From positions 1 to 23,737 of the forward strand of contig CAJVPJ010000487.1 of NCBI GenBank assembly GCA_910592205.1: 23,737 bases of DNA, read 5' to 3'. Position 1 is the stretch's first letter. The number at the start of each line of letters is the position of its first letter. The notes beneath the pieces were generated by a model. That model was given only the letters and a program-made list of their open reading frames with translations. It had not been told where the DNA came from and made no database searches. This DNA is from Paraglomus occultum (lineage: Eukaryota; Glomeromycota; Glomeromycetes; Paraglomerales; Paraglomeraceae). Below, piece by piece: positions 10,532 through 20,464 of this stretch. Made by a program: the position numbers and the translations under genes.

Positions 10532-10981
10532 CGAGTGTGCCACACCATACAACAAGACGCAAAAGTCATGTACTTAAACAACTCACTGATCGAAAAAGGT
10601 ATATGCGATGGAATTATTACCGACTTTGGCTGAGACACTCTTTCAATCAAAGTAGCATTTCGTATACACAGTGGAATAGTCTATCACCTTATTTATACAG
10701 CAGGCAGAAAGCGTCACGTACTCAATTTCCCCCACAAAATTCATTTGCACTTACTGTACACAAAACACAGGGGCTCACACTACCGAACGTAACCTTGATA
10801 CTAGGCAATAACATACTCAACATATGTCACAATAAGCTGCTGATTGTCATGGGAAAATCTCAATATAAGTACCCTACATAAAGATGCATTCATTACTAAC
10901 AAAAGTGTAGTTAAAGAATACTGAGACCTTCAACTATTAGCAAAACGGTCACTTAGACAAGTTACTCCAACTACTACTTAA
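10532..10981 (+). pseudogene. C-terminal part of a PIF1-like Helitron helicase, frameshifted
   Basis: The plus strand encodes the C-terminal RecA-like region of a PIF1 helicase. It reads QQDAKVMYLNNSLIEKGICD (from about 10550), then VAFRIHSGIVYHLIYTAGRK (10652 onward). In a second frame the hallmark block FALTVHKTQGLTLPNVTLIL (about 10740-10802) follows. Back in the first frame come LHKDAFITNKSVVKEY and DLQLLAKRSLRQVTPTTT, ending at TAA 10979-10981. Stops at 10631 and in the tail (near 10921), plus two frame changes, disable it. The Rep nuclease, Walker A and Walker B parts are absent upstream, so this is a 5'-truncated or internally deleted copy. The Helitron 3' terminus follows 162-165 bp downstream on the same strand, which supports the identification. 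Confidence 0.8.
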
Positions 10982-11102
10982 ACAGTCATCACACATATTA
11001 TATTATTCTAGCCAAACTTAATAAATCATACACATTATTAATACTATAGAAAATAAAACTATTAAAAATTGTTTCAAACATTCATCTGCTTATATTGCAC
11101 TA

Positions 11103-11146
11103 TGCCCGGTCGACGCAGTCGACCGGGCACAACAAAATTATCCTAG
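11103..11146 (+). mobile_element. Helitron 3' terminus: hairpin and CTAG end
   Basis: A perfect GC-rich inverted repeat (12-bp arms TGCCCGGTCGAC, 3-nt loop, 11103-11129) stands in an otherwise AT-rich region. Thirteen bases later comes CTAG (11143-11146), followed by T. Helitrons end in a short hairpin about 10-12 nt before CTRR and insert between A and T, so the structure, spacing, final T and strand all agree with the helicase relic just upstream. It marks the right edge of that element. Confidence 0.82.
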
Positions 11147-11536
11147 TTTATAGTATAATAACGGAGTATCATGTTTGTTTATACGCATAATTTTTTGTGC
11201 TAGTGCGCTGTAAATAAACTTGCCTAATTAACAAAAGAGAAACAATATGCATGCAGTGGTAATCAAAGTTAACAAATTTGCGATTATTTACTAATAAATG
11301 TTTTCCTTAAAGTCAAAAGCGTTAACGATTTATAATTTGTATGACACTGAAAATTGTTATGTAGGCTCTGTAAAAATATTTTTTGGTGAGCATTAGAACA
11401 ATTTTTTTCGGGCTGAGCTCAAATCTTAGTCAACAACACAAGTACCCAACACCATACAATTTATTGACTTTTTTTAACCATATCAGATTCTATTACTCTT
11501 AAAACCACAACACAAGCGTCCTGATAATGTTCAACG
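11147..11536. other. AT-rich spacer upstream of the secreted-peptide gene
   Basis: Nothing coding seen. It presumably contains the promoter of the next gene, but I see no clear TATA element at the spacing found for the later genes. Confidence 0.35.
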
Positions 11537-11837
11537 ATGATCAAAATTCTTCGTTTAACCCTTATTACTTTCGCTGTCATTACACTTGCGACTGCTGTTG
11601 TGTCGAAACCGGTTCCGTCTATTGAAAGGTAAATTTATACTGAGATTATAATACAACAAATTAGTAAATTGTTATACCATTGATTTTCATGCCATGTTTG
11701 TCTCGCACTTACCAAATTTTAATTCTAAAAACCGAATAACCTTTAACTTAAAACTGTACTGAAGAAATAGCAATAATTACGACTATGCTGGCTCTGGCCA
11801 CTGCACGCACTACCCTCCTTACCAAGAACATTTCTAA
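11537..11837 (+). CDS. Small secreted peptide, two exons
   Basis: Exon 1 is 11537-11628 and exon 2 is 11771-11837, joined across a 142-nt intron with donor GTAAAT and acceptor AATAG, phase 2. The product is 52 residues. The N-terminus MIKILRLTLITFAVITLATA is a strong signal peptide, probably cleaved near the following V-V-S. The mature part is about 30 residues, KPVPSIESNNYDYAGSGHCT followed by HYPPYQEHF, rich in Tyr, Ser and His with a single Cys. No homologue is recognised; a secreted peptide or effector-like role is inference from size and signal peptide. After the TAA (11835-11837) the same frame continues with CGNSAAVGSIYLYSS to a second TAA at 11883-11885, so the peptide may once have been longer. 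The call rests on splice-site reading and could be wrong in exon 2. Confidence 0.5.
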
Positions 11838-12515
11838 TGTGGCAATTCCGCCGCTGTTGGTTCTATATATTTGTACTCCTCATAATGCATGTCTTTATTC
11901 AAAGCTCAGTAATCGCATATTTTTATTTCTGTATTCAAAGACAAATGTATTGTTTGGTCAATTAATAAATTATTAAATTTGGAAAATTTCAGTGACATAC
12001 AGATAACAATTATCAAAATAGTTGTAGAAGCATAAATTACATTATTAATTGTTACAATGGGATTAAACATTATTATTGCAACAAGTCCGTACGGTTAGTC
12101 TAACCTTATTACTCTGCTAATGTCACTATATACGCGTCTATCACATATAGTTTTTCGGATTCGTGTATAATAATACGTAATGTTTAATTATTGACTGTTA
12201 GTTGTTATATTAAATTGCAAATTGCATACTTTGTGATATATTTGACATACAGAAAAATTTTTTTAACATTAAATTTACATGCATACGTTATTGTTACAGA
12301 GTTTTTTGTTGTAAATAATAGATTATTAAAATTGGATAAACGCTTATCTTAATAAAACAAAATAATAAATGCCTTTCAAATTAATACCCAGAAACAGCAC
12401 CGATGAGTGCAGTACGCTCTTGATATTCGTTATTTCTTCAACAAAATATTAGTCCGTTGAGACTATTGTTTATTTTGTAAAAAGAACATGTTTCCCTAAT
12501 CGACGTTTGTTTATA
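11838..12515. other. AT-rich spacer, no gene seen
   Basis: No coding pattern apart from the short out-of-frame or tail sequence directly after the peptide gene. By analogy with the gene at 21758-22842, the first two exons of the decayed family copy would fall near 12200-12400, but I could not recognise them. Confidence 0.35.
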
Positions 12516-12780
12516 TCAAAGTATGCGTATTCTCCAAAATTGATAAATATAGTAATTATTTCAAATTCTAGTCATAGCAATGTTTGCTTTGCACACCACA
12601 TGTTTAATTTTTTAGGCTATTCTATAACGCAATTGCAATCAAACAGTCATATCAACACCGAATTTAATAACAAGAGCTCTGCGCGCTGGTCTCCCCGATC
12701 CTGATGCTTCGACATACAGATTAATTTTGTTTCAGCTGTAAAGCCTACTAATTTATGCTTGCATTGTATAATGGCTGAGA
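12516..12780 (+). pseudogene. Decayed copy of the six-Cys surface-protein family
   Basis: Nucleotide similarity to exons 3 and 4 of the gene at 21758-22842 is clear. TATGCGTATTCTCCAAAATT (12521 on) matches that gene's 35-nt exon, with the conserved Cys codon changed to Tyr and the GTAAGT donor lost. Then TTTAGGCTATTCTATAA (12613 on) matches the exon 4 acceptor and start, followed by CAAACAGTCATATCAACACC and CCTGATGCTTCGACATACA against its PDVPPC region. A further block ends near CCTACTAATTTATGCTTGC. Small indels and stops break the frame. I find no exon 1, 2 or 5. It lies on the plus strand, like its closest relative about 9.5 kb away. Confidence 0.7.
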
Positions 12781-13016
12781 AATTGTTGAGAATCTCGGCT
12801 ATATATTGCTGACGAGCGGGGCCTTTTTGTCACCGTTACAAACAATTACCCCCACACCACTACGCGCATAAATACATAAGCGCTTCAACAGTATTCATTA
12901 TTTTAGTTGGTGCTCTTAGCAAGCCATTCAAAGATATAAACAAAGAAACGTGGATGAAATGCAGATTTATTAAATAGAGCTTAACCCAGCCAATTTACAG
13001 CCTTACATTAAAAGTT
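12781..13016. other. Spacer 3' of the decayed copy and of the first intact gene
   Basis: The expected exon 5 of the decayed plus-strand copy would fall here, but no Trp-Cys block or Ser/Thr-rich stalk is visible. Confidence 0.35.
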
Positions 13017-13022
13017 TTTATT
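13017..13022 (-). promoter_or_regulatory. Possible polyadenylation signal AATAAA
   Basis: AATAAA on the minus strand, about 52 nt past the stop codon of the gene at 13074-14137. The spacing is reasonable, but the motif is common in AT-rich DNA. Confidence 0.3.
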
Positions 13023-13073
13023 TAATTATTTACTTATATTATACACAAATGTTCAATCACTCGCTAGTCTTTA

Positions 13074-14137
13074 TTATCTACATGACATTAAACTTCCAAT
13101 AAACCATGCGAGTCCAAAGTAGAAAAATATGCTACTCCACTCACACCTGCGTGTAGAAGAGTTGGTAGTGACCACAACCGTTGTAGCAGCACCATTCCCT
13201 ATTGAAGGAGACGCTGTAGATGACGACGTTGACAATGACGTTGACGACAATGTCGTTGTTGATATCAGCGTTGATGTGACAGTAGTTGGAGCTGAAAGCT
13301 GAATAGAAACATTAAAGTAGATGGAATATACTGGATCTGGGTTGCTCACAAGGAGACACCAAGTCTTTAATGGAATTCCCGTAGTAAGCTTAGTTTCATC
13401 GCAGACGTTTACGCAGTCAGTACTTACCATTTAGAAAAATGGGTGTAGTTGAATGATAAGATTGGTTAGTCAAAGTATTTATGTTAGACGTTAAAAAAGC
13501 AATACCAATGCTCGAACTAATCTACAAAGTACCCACATACAAAATTTGCGAATATTCGTACTTACCATGACAAAGATGGTAAAGTAATTGTATACGTGGG
13601 TATGTTTGGGTTAAGAAACCCATTAAGATCTGCCAAAGAGAAAACTTCGGCAAGTACTCCGCTTATGCAAGGTGTGTTAGGTGTGTCCCAAAAGCTTGAA
13701 TAATTACCAAAGTTTGATGTGACGGGAAGTGCTTGGTAGGTTGTGTTGACGAGAAAGGCTGTACAGTTTTGTAAAAAAAGGTTTACTGAGTATAAAAAGC
13801 AGTTTTAGAAAAACGTATACATATTTACTTTGGATTGTGTACTTACCAAAATAAGTAGTTGGTTGTGAAGCACATATATACCTTATGTAAAATATATTAT
13901 AAATGTCGTGTAAAGACACACATCATCCTTCAAGAATATTTACGCTTTATATTCCAGTTTTATCTTACCATGAACTATCAGAGCTTAAGGAGACAGTTCC
14001 CGATATTGTTTGAGAATTTACTGTAATTGTCTAAAGATAATATATTGATTAGTTGAGCTGAGGAAACAAATTTTTCAGTTTAATCTACTTACCAAGAAAA
14101 GCAATATAAACGAAATACGTGTAACCAAATTTTGCAT
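13074..14137 (-). CDS. Six-Cys surface protein, Ser/Thr stalk, family member 1 (227 aa)
   Basis: Five exons in minus-strand order: 14137-14093, 14030-13969, 13881-13847, 13758-13566, 13422-13074. Intron phases are 0, 2, 1, 2, and all introns have GT donors and AG acceptors. The start is the conserved MQNLV. Residues 1 to about 21 form a signal peptide (cleavage likely at VNS/QT). The ectodomain has SWYICASQPT, VTSNFG, a Cys in NTPCISG, the cluster CTDCVNVC and TWCLLVSNP. A stalk of about 50 residues is almost all Ser, Thr, Val and Ala, and the end is hydrophobic (FYFGLAWFIGSLMSCR). Six cysteines are shared with the other copies, and two extra lie near the C-terminus. It is most likely a cell-surface protein, GPI-anchored or single-pass; the basic last residue makes the anchor type uncertain. 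Closest relative: the gene at 15926-17028. Function unknown. Confidence 0.82.
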
Positions 14138-14218
14138 GTTGCTGTCTGAGTATGTGAGATAGATTAGTTCAATCAGTAATGAGACCGACTGGCGTTTCCC
14201 AAATGAAGATTTTCCTAT

Positions 14219-14224
14219 CTTATA
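14219..14224 (-). promoter_or_regulatory. TATA-like box upstream of family member 1
   Basis: TATAAG on the minus strand, about 82 nt before the start codon at 14137. Similar motifs lie 50-72 nt before the starts of the two other minus-strand copies. The inference rests on position only. Confidence 0.3.
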
Positions 14225-14231
14225 TGGGTGT

Positions 14232-14246
14232 GGGGGGGGGGGGGGG
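14232..14246 (+). repeat. Homopolymer of 15 G
   Basis: A run of fifteen G directly beyond the TATA-like box of family member 1. Its length is likely to vary and to be poorly sequenced. Confidence 0.9.
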
Positions 14247-15788
14247 AATGTTAATTTCATTGCTGGTTTAGTATCAGCTTCATATAAACAAAGACAACAG
14301 CGGGGTTCAACAGACATCTTTTATACGACGGTGAAAAAAGAGTATTAGACTATTGTGTATGGTACGGTAACCTCAAGCTATCGTACTATCGTACAAAGTA
14401 ACCAATATTTTGTACATCTCCAGGTTTATAACCCGGTCAAAAGCGTAACGTAAACCGTACAACTAATGTTCGTTCCACACTTACGGGGCTGTAATTATCG
14501 GTTCGTTCGCAATATGCCCGTTTTCCAATTAGAACAATAGTAGATTAAACAAGAGAAAATGTTACAAGTGTATTAACAAATACCAATATTATGAATTGCT
14601 AAGAGTCATTAAAAGCCAAAATTCAGCTTGTTATACTTATGTAAGGTGAGAATTCTGTTCAACATATTTAAATATTTATCGTGTTTCAGCCTGAAGCACA
14701 TGCAGCGAATTAGATTTTCTAATTTTAGACGAACAATGTAACGTCGAGATGAGATCTTCCCTTGGCATGCAGTAATTTTGATTATCTAAGGGCTTTGATC
14801 TTAACTTACTTATACCAAAACGAACTAGTAACAACTTCGATGCAATTCTATCCCTAACCTAAATGTTGTTGTTATAAGTATTGATATTGCAGATAGACCA
14901 AAAATTGCCCCGCATATTAATATGTCGTCATATTTCGTAACGCTGTCTAACATCGTGCGTTCTAAGTTTCTGTACTTGTTATTGTATCGCCAATCTTACT
15001 TTACGGACGTATTATAAAAAATTTTAATTATTAAATCCTTTTACGCAGCAAAGCCGCCAAATTTACGCATGTAGTCGTTAGGAGTGTGAAGAAAAATAGA
15101 GTTCCATCTCCCTAGAACAAATACATAAATCTTCTACTTATATCGGGGGAGGTGTGTATCTCTTATCTTACATCCCAGAGTGTACAAATTTGTCGCACAC
15201 AGCCCAGTAAATATATTAAAATTGAAAGTTTAAACTCACCAATAAGATATCGAAGATTAATGCGGTATATCATGTTTCACTAACTACAACTTAGATGAGT
15301 TGGACCTTAATATTTGACTGCTTATTATTAGGATACGTTTATAAATACGCTCTCCTATATGAATGCAACTTACCAAAATTTTCACATGTTCATTATGACG
15401 GCAACTCGGATAATGCATGTATTAAGTATGTCGCTCTGTATTATTGAGACATTTTCTTATCTTGAAGCAGCGAATATTTGCCAGTAGATTTCAATTTACA
15501 TTAAGTCAAAAATACCGCATGCGCATAACATAGTCAAGGGTTTTCACATATTGAAAAAAAGCACAATGCCAATTATTATCCGAGTTTTTGTCATAGCGCA
15601 ACATGGAAAAACTCTGGTATTAAAATATCAAGCCTTAATTTATCTATTAATTCAACGTATATACTCTAGCTATATTTAATAAAATATAATATACCGTTGA
15701 TCTGGTATTAGTCGTTGATTTATCCAATTGTAGTGGTGTCTTATCCTGACAATTGGCGACACGCATACGTTTATTAGAACCACATTCA
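14247..15788. other. Long AT-rich spacer, no gene seen
   Basis: No frame on either strand has recognisable content. A few donor-like sites on the minus strand (around 15235 and 15375) sit after short pieces vaguely like exon 1 or exon 3 of the family. The match is too weak to call another decayed copy. Confidence 0.35.
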
Positions 15789-15832
15789 ATAGAATGGTAC
15801 AATAATATTATTAACTCCCCTCACCATTCTAT
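15789..15832. repeat. Inverted repeat downstream of family member 2
   Basis: Arms ATAGAATGGT (15789-15798) and ACCATTCTAT (15823-15832) enclose a 24-nt loop that contains the palindrome AATAATATTATT. It lies about 95 nt past the stop of the minus-strand gene and could fold in its 3' region, or be a trace of a small element. Confidence 0.5.
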
Positions 15833-15925
15833 AATTACGTGACGCTTATTATAAACCAAATTCGTTGTGTTTTTTACATAAATATTCGTATTTAAACAAA
15901 GTAATTAATTATAAAATTCTCCGTA

Positions 15926-17028
15926 TTATCTACATGACATTAAACTTCCAAACAACCATGCGAGTCCAAAGAAAAAAATTACGTTGCTTTGCTCACTCAT
16001 TTTATTTGCAGCAGAGGGAACAGTGGAAACCGTAGATCCACTGTTGGAAGTACTACTCGAGCTTGTGTCTGTTGGAGCCGTCGACGTCGATGTGGACGTA
16101 ACAGAAGCCGAGAGATTAATATTGACACTAACATAGACAGAGTTTACTCCACTTGGATTGCTCACAACAAGACACCAGGTGTCCAACGGGGGCGTTGTGG
16201 TTGGTGCAGTTTGATTGCAGACCTGGACACAGTCAACGCTTATTATTCCAAAAATAATTAGTCAATATATGAATACAAACGTTAAGAAAGCAAAAGTTGT
16301 GTGCGGAAAAAAATTACTCAAGAGTCATATTAATTTACAACATCCGCCATGAAACAAAACTTTTGAACTGCCAAAATAACATTTTCGCTTTTTTCTACCA
16401 ACCATGACATATATCTCAGAGTTGTTGTATAATTGTTTACATGCGGGTCAAGGAAAGTACGAAGATCCGCCGAAGATAAAACTTCCGAAATCACCCCGCT
16501 TGTGCAAGGCGGATGATCAGGTAGGGCGTAGAAGATTGAATTAGCACCAAATTTTGTAGTCAGAGGAAGTGGTTGGTCTGATGTCGTAACGAGAAAAGCT
16601 ATATAATTGTGCAAGAGAAATCTGCTGAGTAATGAATTTCTACACAACTTAATACCAACACAATTCTTCAGCGGACTATATACTTACTAAAGTAGCTCGT
16701 TGGTTTTGAAGCACAAATCCACCTTTTTTAGTTGTTATGATAACCATTACGTTAAATGTGTGATACTATCTTTGGGGACTGAATGTATGTCAACACCAGC
16801 CATGTAAGAAGAAATACAACGGATTTCGGTTTATGTCATGTCTTAAAACTTACCATGAAGCCCTTTTTTTTATGTGAATGTTGCCCGACAATGATTGTGC
16901 GTTTACCGTTATTATCTAAATGCATATATTATTGTTATAAGGCGGCCGGAAAATCATGACTCTTCTGTCTTTGATTTACTTACCGAGAAAAGCAATAGGA
17001 ACAAGATATTTTTAACTAGATTTTGCAT
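15926..17028 (-). CDS. Six-Cys surface protein, Ser/Thr stalk, family member 2 (216 aa)
   Basis: Exons in minus-strand order: 17028-16984, 16915-16854, 16722-16688, 16598-16403, 16238-15926, phases 0, 2, 1, 2. It begins MQNLVKNILFLLLFS, and the signal peptide probably ends at VNA/QS (residue 21). The ectodomain has SWWICASKPT, LTTKFG, DHPPCTSG, then ADLRTFLDP, the cluster CVDCVQVC and TWCLVVSNP. The stalk is shorter than in member 1 and rich in Ser and Thr, and the end is FFFGLAWLFGSLMSCR. The last exon is almost identical in DNA to that of member 1 over the final 60 bases or so, while the stalk differs, which points to recent duplication with fast change in the stalk. Intron 4 has the donor GTTGGT, where the other copies have GTAAGT or GTTAGT. 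Function unknown; a surface location is inferred. Confidence 0.82.
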
Positions 17029-17077
17029 ATTGGACTTAACAGACCAACAACAATTCGTTTGTTCAAAGCTCTCAACT

Positions 17078-17085
17078 TATTTATA
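17078..17085 (-). promoter_or_regulatory. TATA box upstream of family member 2
   Basis: TATAAATA on the minus strand, 50 nt before the start codon. A second TATAAAA lies at 17093-17099. This is the best core-promoter match in the cluster, though AT-richness lowers its weight. Confidence 0.4.
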
Positions 17086-17099
17086 TGTAGTGTTTTATA

Positions 17100-18767
17100 T
17101 GGAGCGACAATTTATCGTTTGTGCAACAAAAACAAATATAAGTTCAGCCAATGCTCTTACAACATCAGATCTCCTGAACTTTAGCGGGTGTCACATGTGC
17201 GGATCTCGAGCCAATGACCCTCTGGAATTAACATTTGTTAAGATTTTGAAATACTTGAACATCCAACTTAATACTGCTAAACTGTAAGTTCTAGACGAGA
17301 TAAAAAGCTAAAAGCCAGGCCAAACTTTATTTTAATGTTCGATAGAAATGCTACACAAAAGATGAGCCACTGTAGTCTAACTATAAGAATTGCGCAGCAT
17401 TTTTTCTATCATTGACACGCCAAGCCTTCATGTGTTGTACATCAAAGCGTTACAACAAACGTCAACTTGCTGTTGCACATGCAGCAAAGTTAGTTTGATC
17501 GATGTCTAATTGCAGATACACAATGATTACAAACGCTTGAGGTATTATTGTTATAATCTCCTGCATACAACGAAGAGTATGTAATACCCCAAATACACTC
17601 TGTTACGTCATTAATCTAAGAATAGATTTCTTTTCCATGCTCGCCGAATAGCTGGTTAATGATAACTCGTTGATGTAAAAACCATACATAATTGATACTT
17701 AATTATGCAGTTATACTTGAATTACTTCAGCAAATCTTTCCAACTGCTAGACGAATCGGTCTTACTTAGCCAAAGAACAAAGGTCTTTGTTCTTACTCAA
17801 AGTATCACTAAAGGGTGAGTGTCACGCCAACGTTAAGGTGACACCATTGCGAACATGTAACAAAGAATAGATTTCTCATTTATAACCACTCTGTAGTTTG
17901 GAAACCGGTTTTACCTCCCGAGTGTGACAATAAGAATTTAACCAAATCTTCTATATTCCGTAAATTATTGCATAATGGCATAAGCGTCTTAACTGACGAC
18001 GACTTTTAGTATTCGTTTCTCCCGATAAATATATGACGCACGCACGTTTTACTTACACAACTAATATTTGTGGTAGTGTCAACTTAATTAACTGACACAT
18101 AAACTTCCGCTAGTGTTTTTACTGTTAAGTATATTTCAGAATATTGATGTAAAAAGTCGTTATGTTATGTAGCGACTACATACGTAATTGTAATTTAATA
18201 AAACGTTATAAACGTGATATGTATAAATCAAAATTTCTTTTAACAAATTTCTCTGTAACTATTATGCTCACAATACTGCTTTAATTTTGTTTTAATAGTC
18301 AAAATGGTTTGCTTTTAACTACTTGACAAAAAGTATGCACGTTTGTCAAGGAATAACATCAAAGAAATAGACGCAACTGTTTGTGCATATATTTTGAGTT
18401 ATAATACATAATATACAAAAAAATAACTTAATATGACCGCCACTTACATATGGCTGATTATTTTCTCTTTTACAGGCAAATTTTGATTTACATTATGTAT
18501 GTATATTAATATTTGTAGTTATTGTCTTACATTAAGCATATTAAATTGCAGCACTTACCAAATGTTTGAAGCAAAAGACATTAGTGTCAAGGATTACATA
18601 CTATTGGCTTTATAAACACTCTTATAATTTTGTTTATTGGTAAGTAAAACTAGTCTTTATTGTTCAGACAGATATTACCATAATATCTTGATTGCTACAT
18701 AAAGTATATTTCAATATCCAATTTATCATTAAAATCAATGTTCCATTAAGATTGTCTGTAAAAAAAA
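17100..18767. other. Long AT-rich spacer with small hairpins, no gene seen
   Basis: No coding region found. The 130-codon plus frame at 16895-17287 runs antisense over exon 1 and the promoter of member 2 and is a shadow. Two small inverted repeats near 17.8 kb are listed separately. Confidence 0.4.
17773..17844. repeat. Two adjacent inverted repeats
   Basis: First, AAGAACAAAG and CTTTGTTCTT separated by GT (17773-17794), perfect 10-bp arms. Second, GTGTCAC and GTGACAC separated by 12 nt (about 17819-17844). Both lie in the spacer between members 2 and 3. They may be a remnant of a small inverted-repeat element; no gene is attached. Confidence 0.5.
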
Positions 18768-19809
18768 TTATAAAAACTCAAAAATTATCCATCCTAATCC
18801 AAGGCAAAGAGCCACTCCCCAATTCCATTCATATTTATTATTGTTCCTAAAAGCTGAGTTTAATCTCGTTGTTGTCACAGAACTATTAGGGGAAGCGTTC
18901 ACTACTAGTGTTGGTGATATTATTGTTGTTGCTGTTACCAGTACTGAGGATGTGATAGTTGTAGTACCAGTACTTACAGAGTCATTGTCAATAAAAATGT
19001 CAACAAAGTCTTGAAAAACTTTTGGATTGCTTACTATAAGACACCAGAGAATTGAAGTGTCAATTGTATTCGTAGTTTTGGTACAGTCTGTTTGACACGT
19101 ATCCTGACTTTACATTTGGAAAAGGGTGAAAAAAATAATCAGTAGGAGAGCACGGCTATATTGATTGAGCAAATGTTATGCTTCTTAAGGAATGTAAAAT
19201 TGGATGTCACAATAGGACTAACCATGATAAATCACTTTTAGTGTAGTATGTTGTTTTATTTAGTGCCTTTAAAAGCTCATCGTGAGACAAAAATATGGTT
19301 ATAATCCCTTGGGGACAAATTGAACTAGGAGGAAACCAATAGCCATTCAATTTGTTACCGAAATTCTGTGTTTCGTCAAGCGGGTTTGCGGACGTCAAGA
19401 CGAAATAGCCTAAAATTTAAGAGAAAATAGTGTTTGAGATCGAGAAATAAATACATTCAAAATTGAATTTCCAAATGTAATTATACTCACTGAATGTACT
19501 GACGGATATTGGAAAGCATGTGTACCTTGATTTTTAAATTGGACACATTATTTAAGTATTCGAGACGTATATCGAGAATTAGAATAATAGTAATAACAAT
19601 TGTCTTTGACTACTATACTCATTCTTACCATGACTGTTCGCTACTAAGCGTCACGTTGCCTCTCATTAGCGCACCTACCAAGTTTATCTAAACACAATAA
19701 CGGTAGTAACTAGACTAGACAGAAATTACATTTCCATTGCAACTGTTTGAGTCATTATTCTACTTACGAAATAGAGAAAGATAAATAAATCGTAAACTAA
19801 ATTTTGCAT
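18768..19809 (-). CDS. Six-Cys surface protein, Ser/Thr stalk, family member 3 (220 aa)
   Basis: Exons in minus-strand order: 19809-19768, 19687-19629, 19525-19491, 19409-19223, 19107-18768, phases 0, 2, 1, 2. It begins MQNLVYDLFIFLYF, and the signal peptide probably ends at VGA/LM (residue 20). The ectodomain has SWYTCFPIS, TQNFGNKLNG, SSICPQG, ELLKALNK, the cluster CQDTCQTDC (spacing 3+3, not the 2+3 of members 1 and 2) and LWCLIVSNP. The stalk mixes Thr and Ser with more Val and Ile, and the C-terminus is WNWGVALCLGLGWIIFEFL, a good GPI-signal or membrane segment. The last exon lacks an ATG, so it is easily missed by simple ORF calling. Similarity to the others is low outside the motifs, so it is an older branch. 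Function unknown. Confidence 0.8.
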
Positions 19810-19880
19810 GTTAATATCATTCTTATAGCAATGTGCGCTGTGCGTATCAAAGTAAACTTTTTGTTCTATAGATGATAAGA

Positions 19881-19888
19881 TTTTTATA
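19881..19888 (-). promoter_or_regulatory. TATA-like box upstream of family member 3
   Basis: TATAAAAA on the minus strand, 72 nt before the start codon at 19809. Supported by position only. Confidence 0.33.
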
Positions 19889-20464
19889 TTTTATCGATTA
19901 CTGTTACAGATTACTACCTAATTTGAAAAGGTAGGGTTCCACGGCCTTAGCGTCATTATTGATTTTCCTTTAAAAGGCTTATTGGTTAACCCCTATATAA
20001 GACACCATAATAAGCTAACTGTATGGAGGTATGACAACACGTCATATGTCACGTGGTTGTATTACCTTAAAACTCAGAAGTCTTAATCGAATATCTGAAT
20101 TAACATGCATAAGTCCTGCTGACAACAGTTTGAAGAAATGAGCAATGAGATAAGTATCTTGTATTAGGAACTTTTGTGCTTAGTTGTGAATGACCATGAT
20201 CTAATCGCACACGATTTGTAATATGGAGCACAAAATTTAACTCACATGATGCAACTTGAAGAGCCGGTTTAGCCTTTTTTGCCCAACAACTGTGATAGCG
20301 GATGTGACTGTGAGAGGGGGTGTAATATTTACGGGAGATATTCATTTCACCGACAACTTTCCCCCCAACATTATTTCGAATTATCTTTTTTGGTACTTTT
20401 GTCGGAGAAATGAACCGGACCAGCCAGTAATTCATGCATACTACAATTTAGTACGTTAATTAAA
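19889..20464. other. Spacer, no supportable gene
   Basis: Overlapping frames on both strands at 20100-20460 have no recognisable motif. A patch near 20270-20400 is less AT-rich than its surroundings and could be old coding sequence, but I cannot assign it. Confidence 0.3.

Noticed and set aside
11785-11976. Plus-strand frame of 63 codons starting MLALATARTT
   Set aside because: It overlaps exon 2 of the peptide gene in another frame. The spliced reading gives a proper signal peptide and splice sites; this frame does not.
14075-14317. Minus-strand frame of 80 codons with a Pro run
   Set aside because: The Pro run is only the 15-G homopolymer, and the frame reads through exon 1 of member 1 in the wrong phase.
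15230-15400. Possible further decayed family copy between members 1 and 2
   Set aside because: Donor-like sites follow short pieces resembling exon 1 or exon 3, but no second exon or acceptor supports them; chance is likely in AT-rich DNA.
15989-16261. Plus-strand Arg/Cys-rich frame of 90 codons
   Set aside because: It is antisense to the last exon of family member 2; its composition is the complement of the Ser/Thr stalk.
16895-17287. Plus-strand frame of 130 codons
   Set aside because: It runs antisense over exon 1, intron 1 and the promoter region of member 2 and has no recognisable content.
18540-18600. Possible decayed micro-exon on the minus strand (TTTGCTTCAAACATTTG before GTAAGT)
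   Set aside because: The similarity is only to part of exon 3 and nothing matches exons 2 or 4 at the right spacing.
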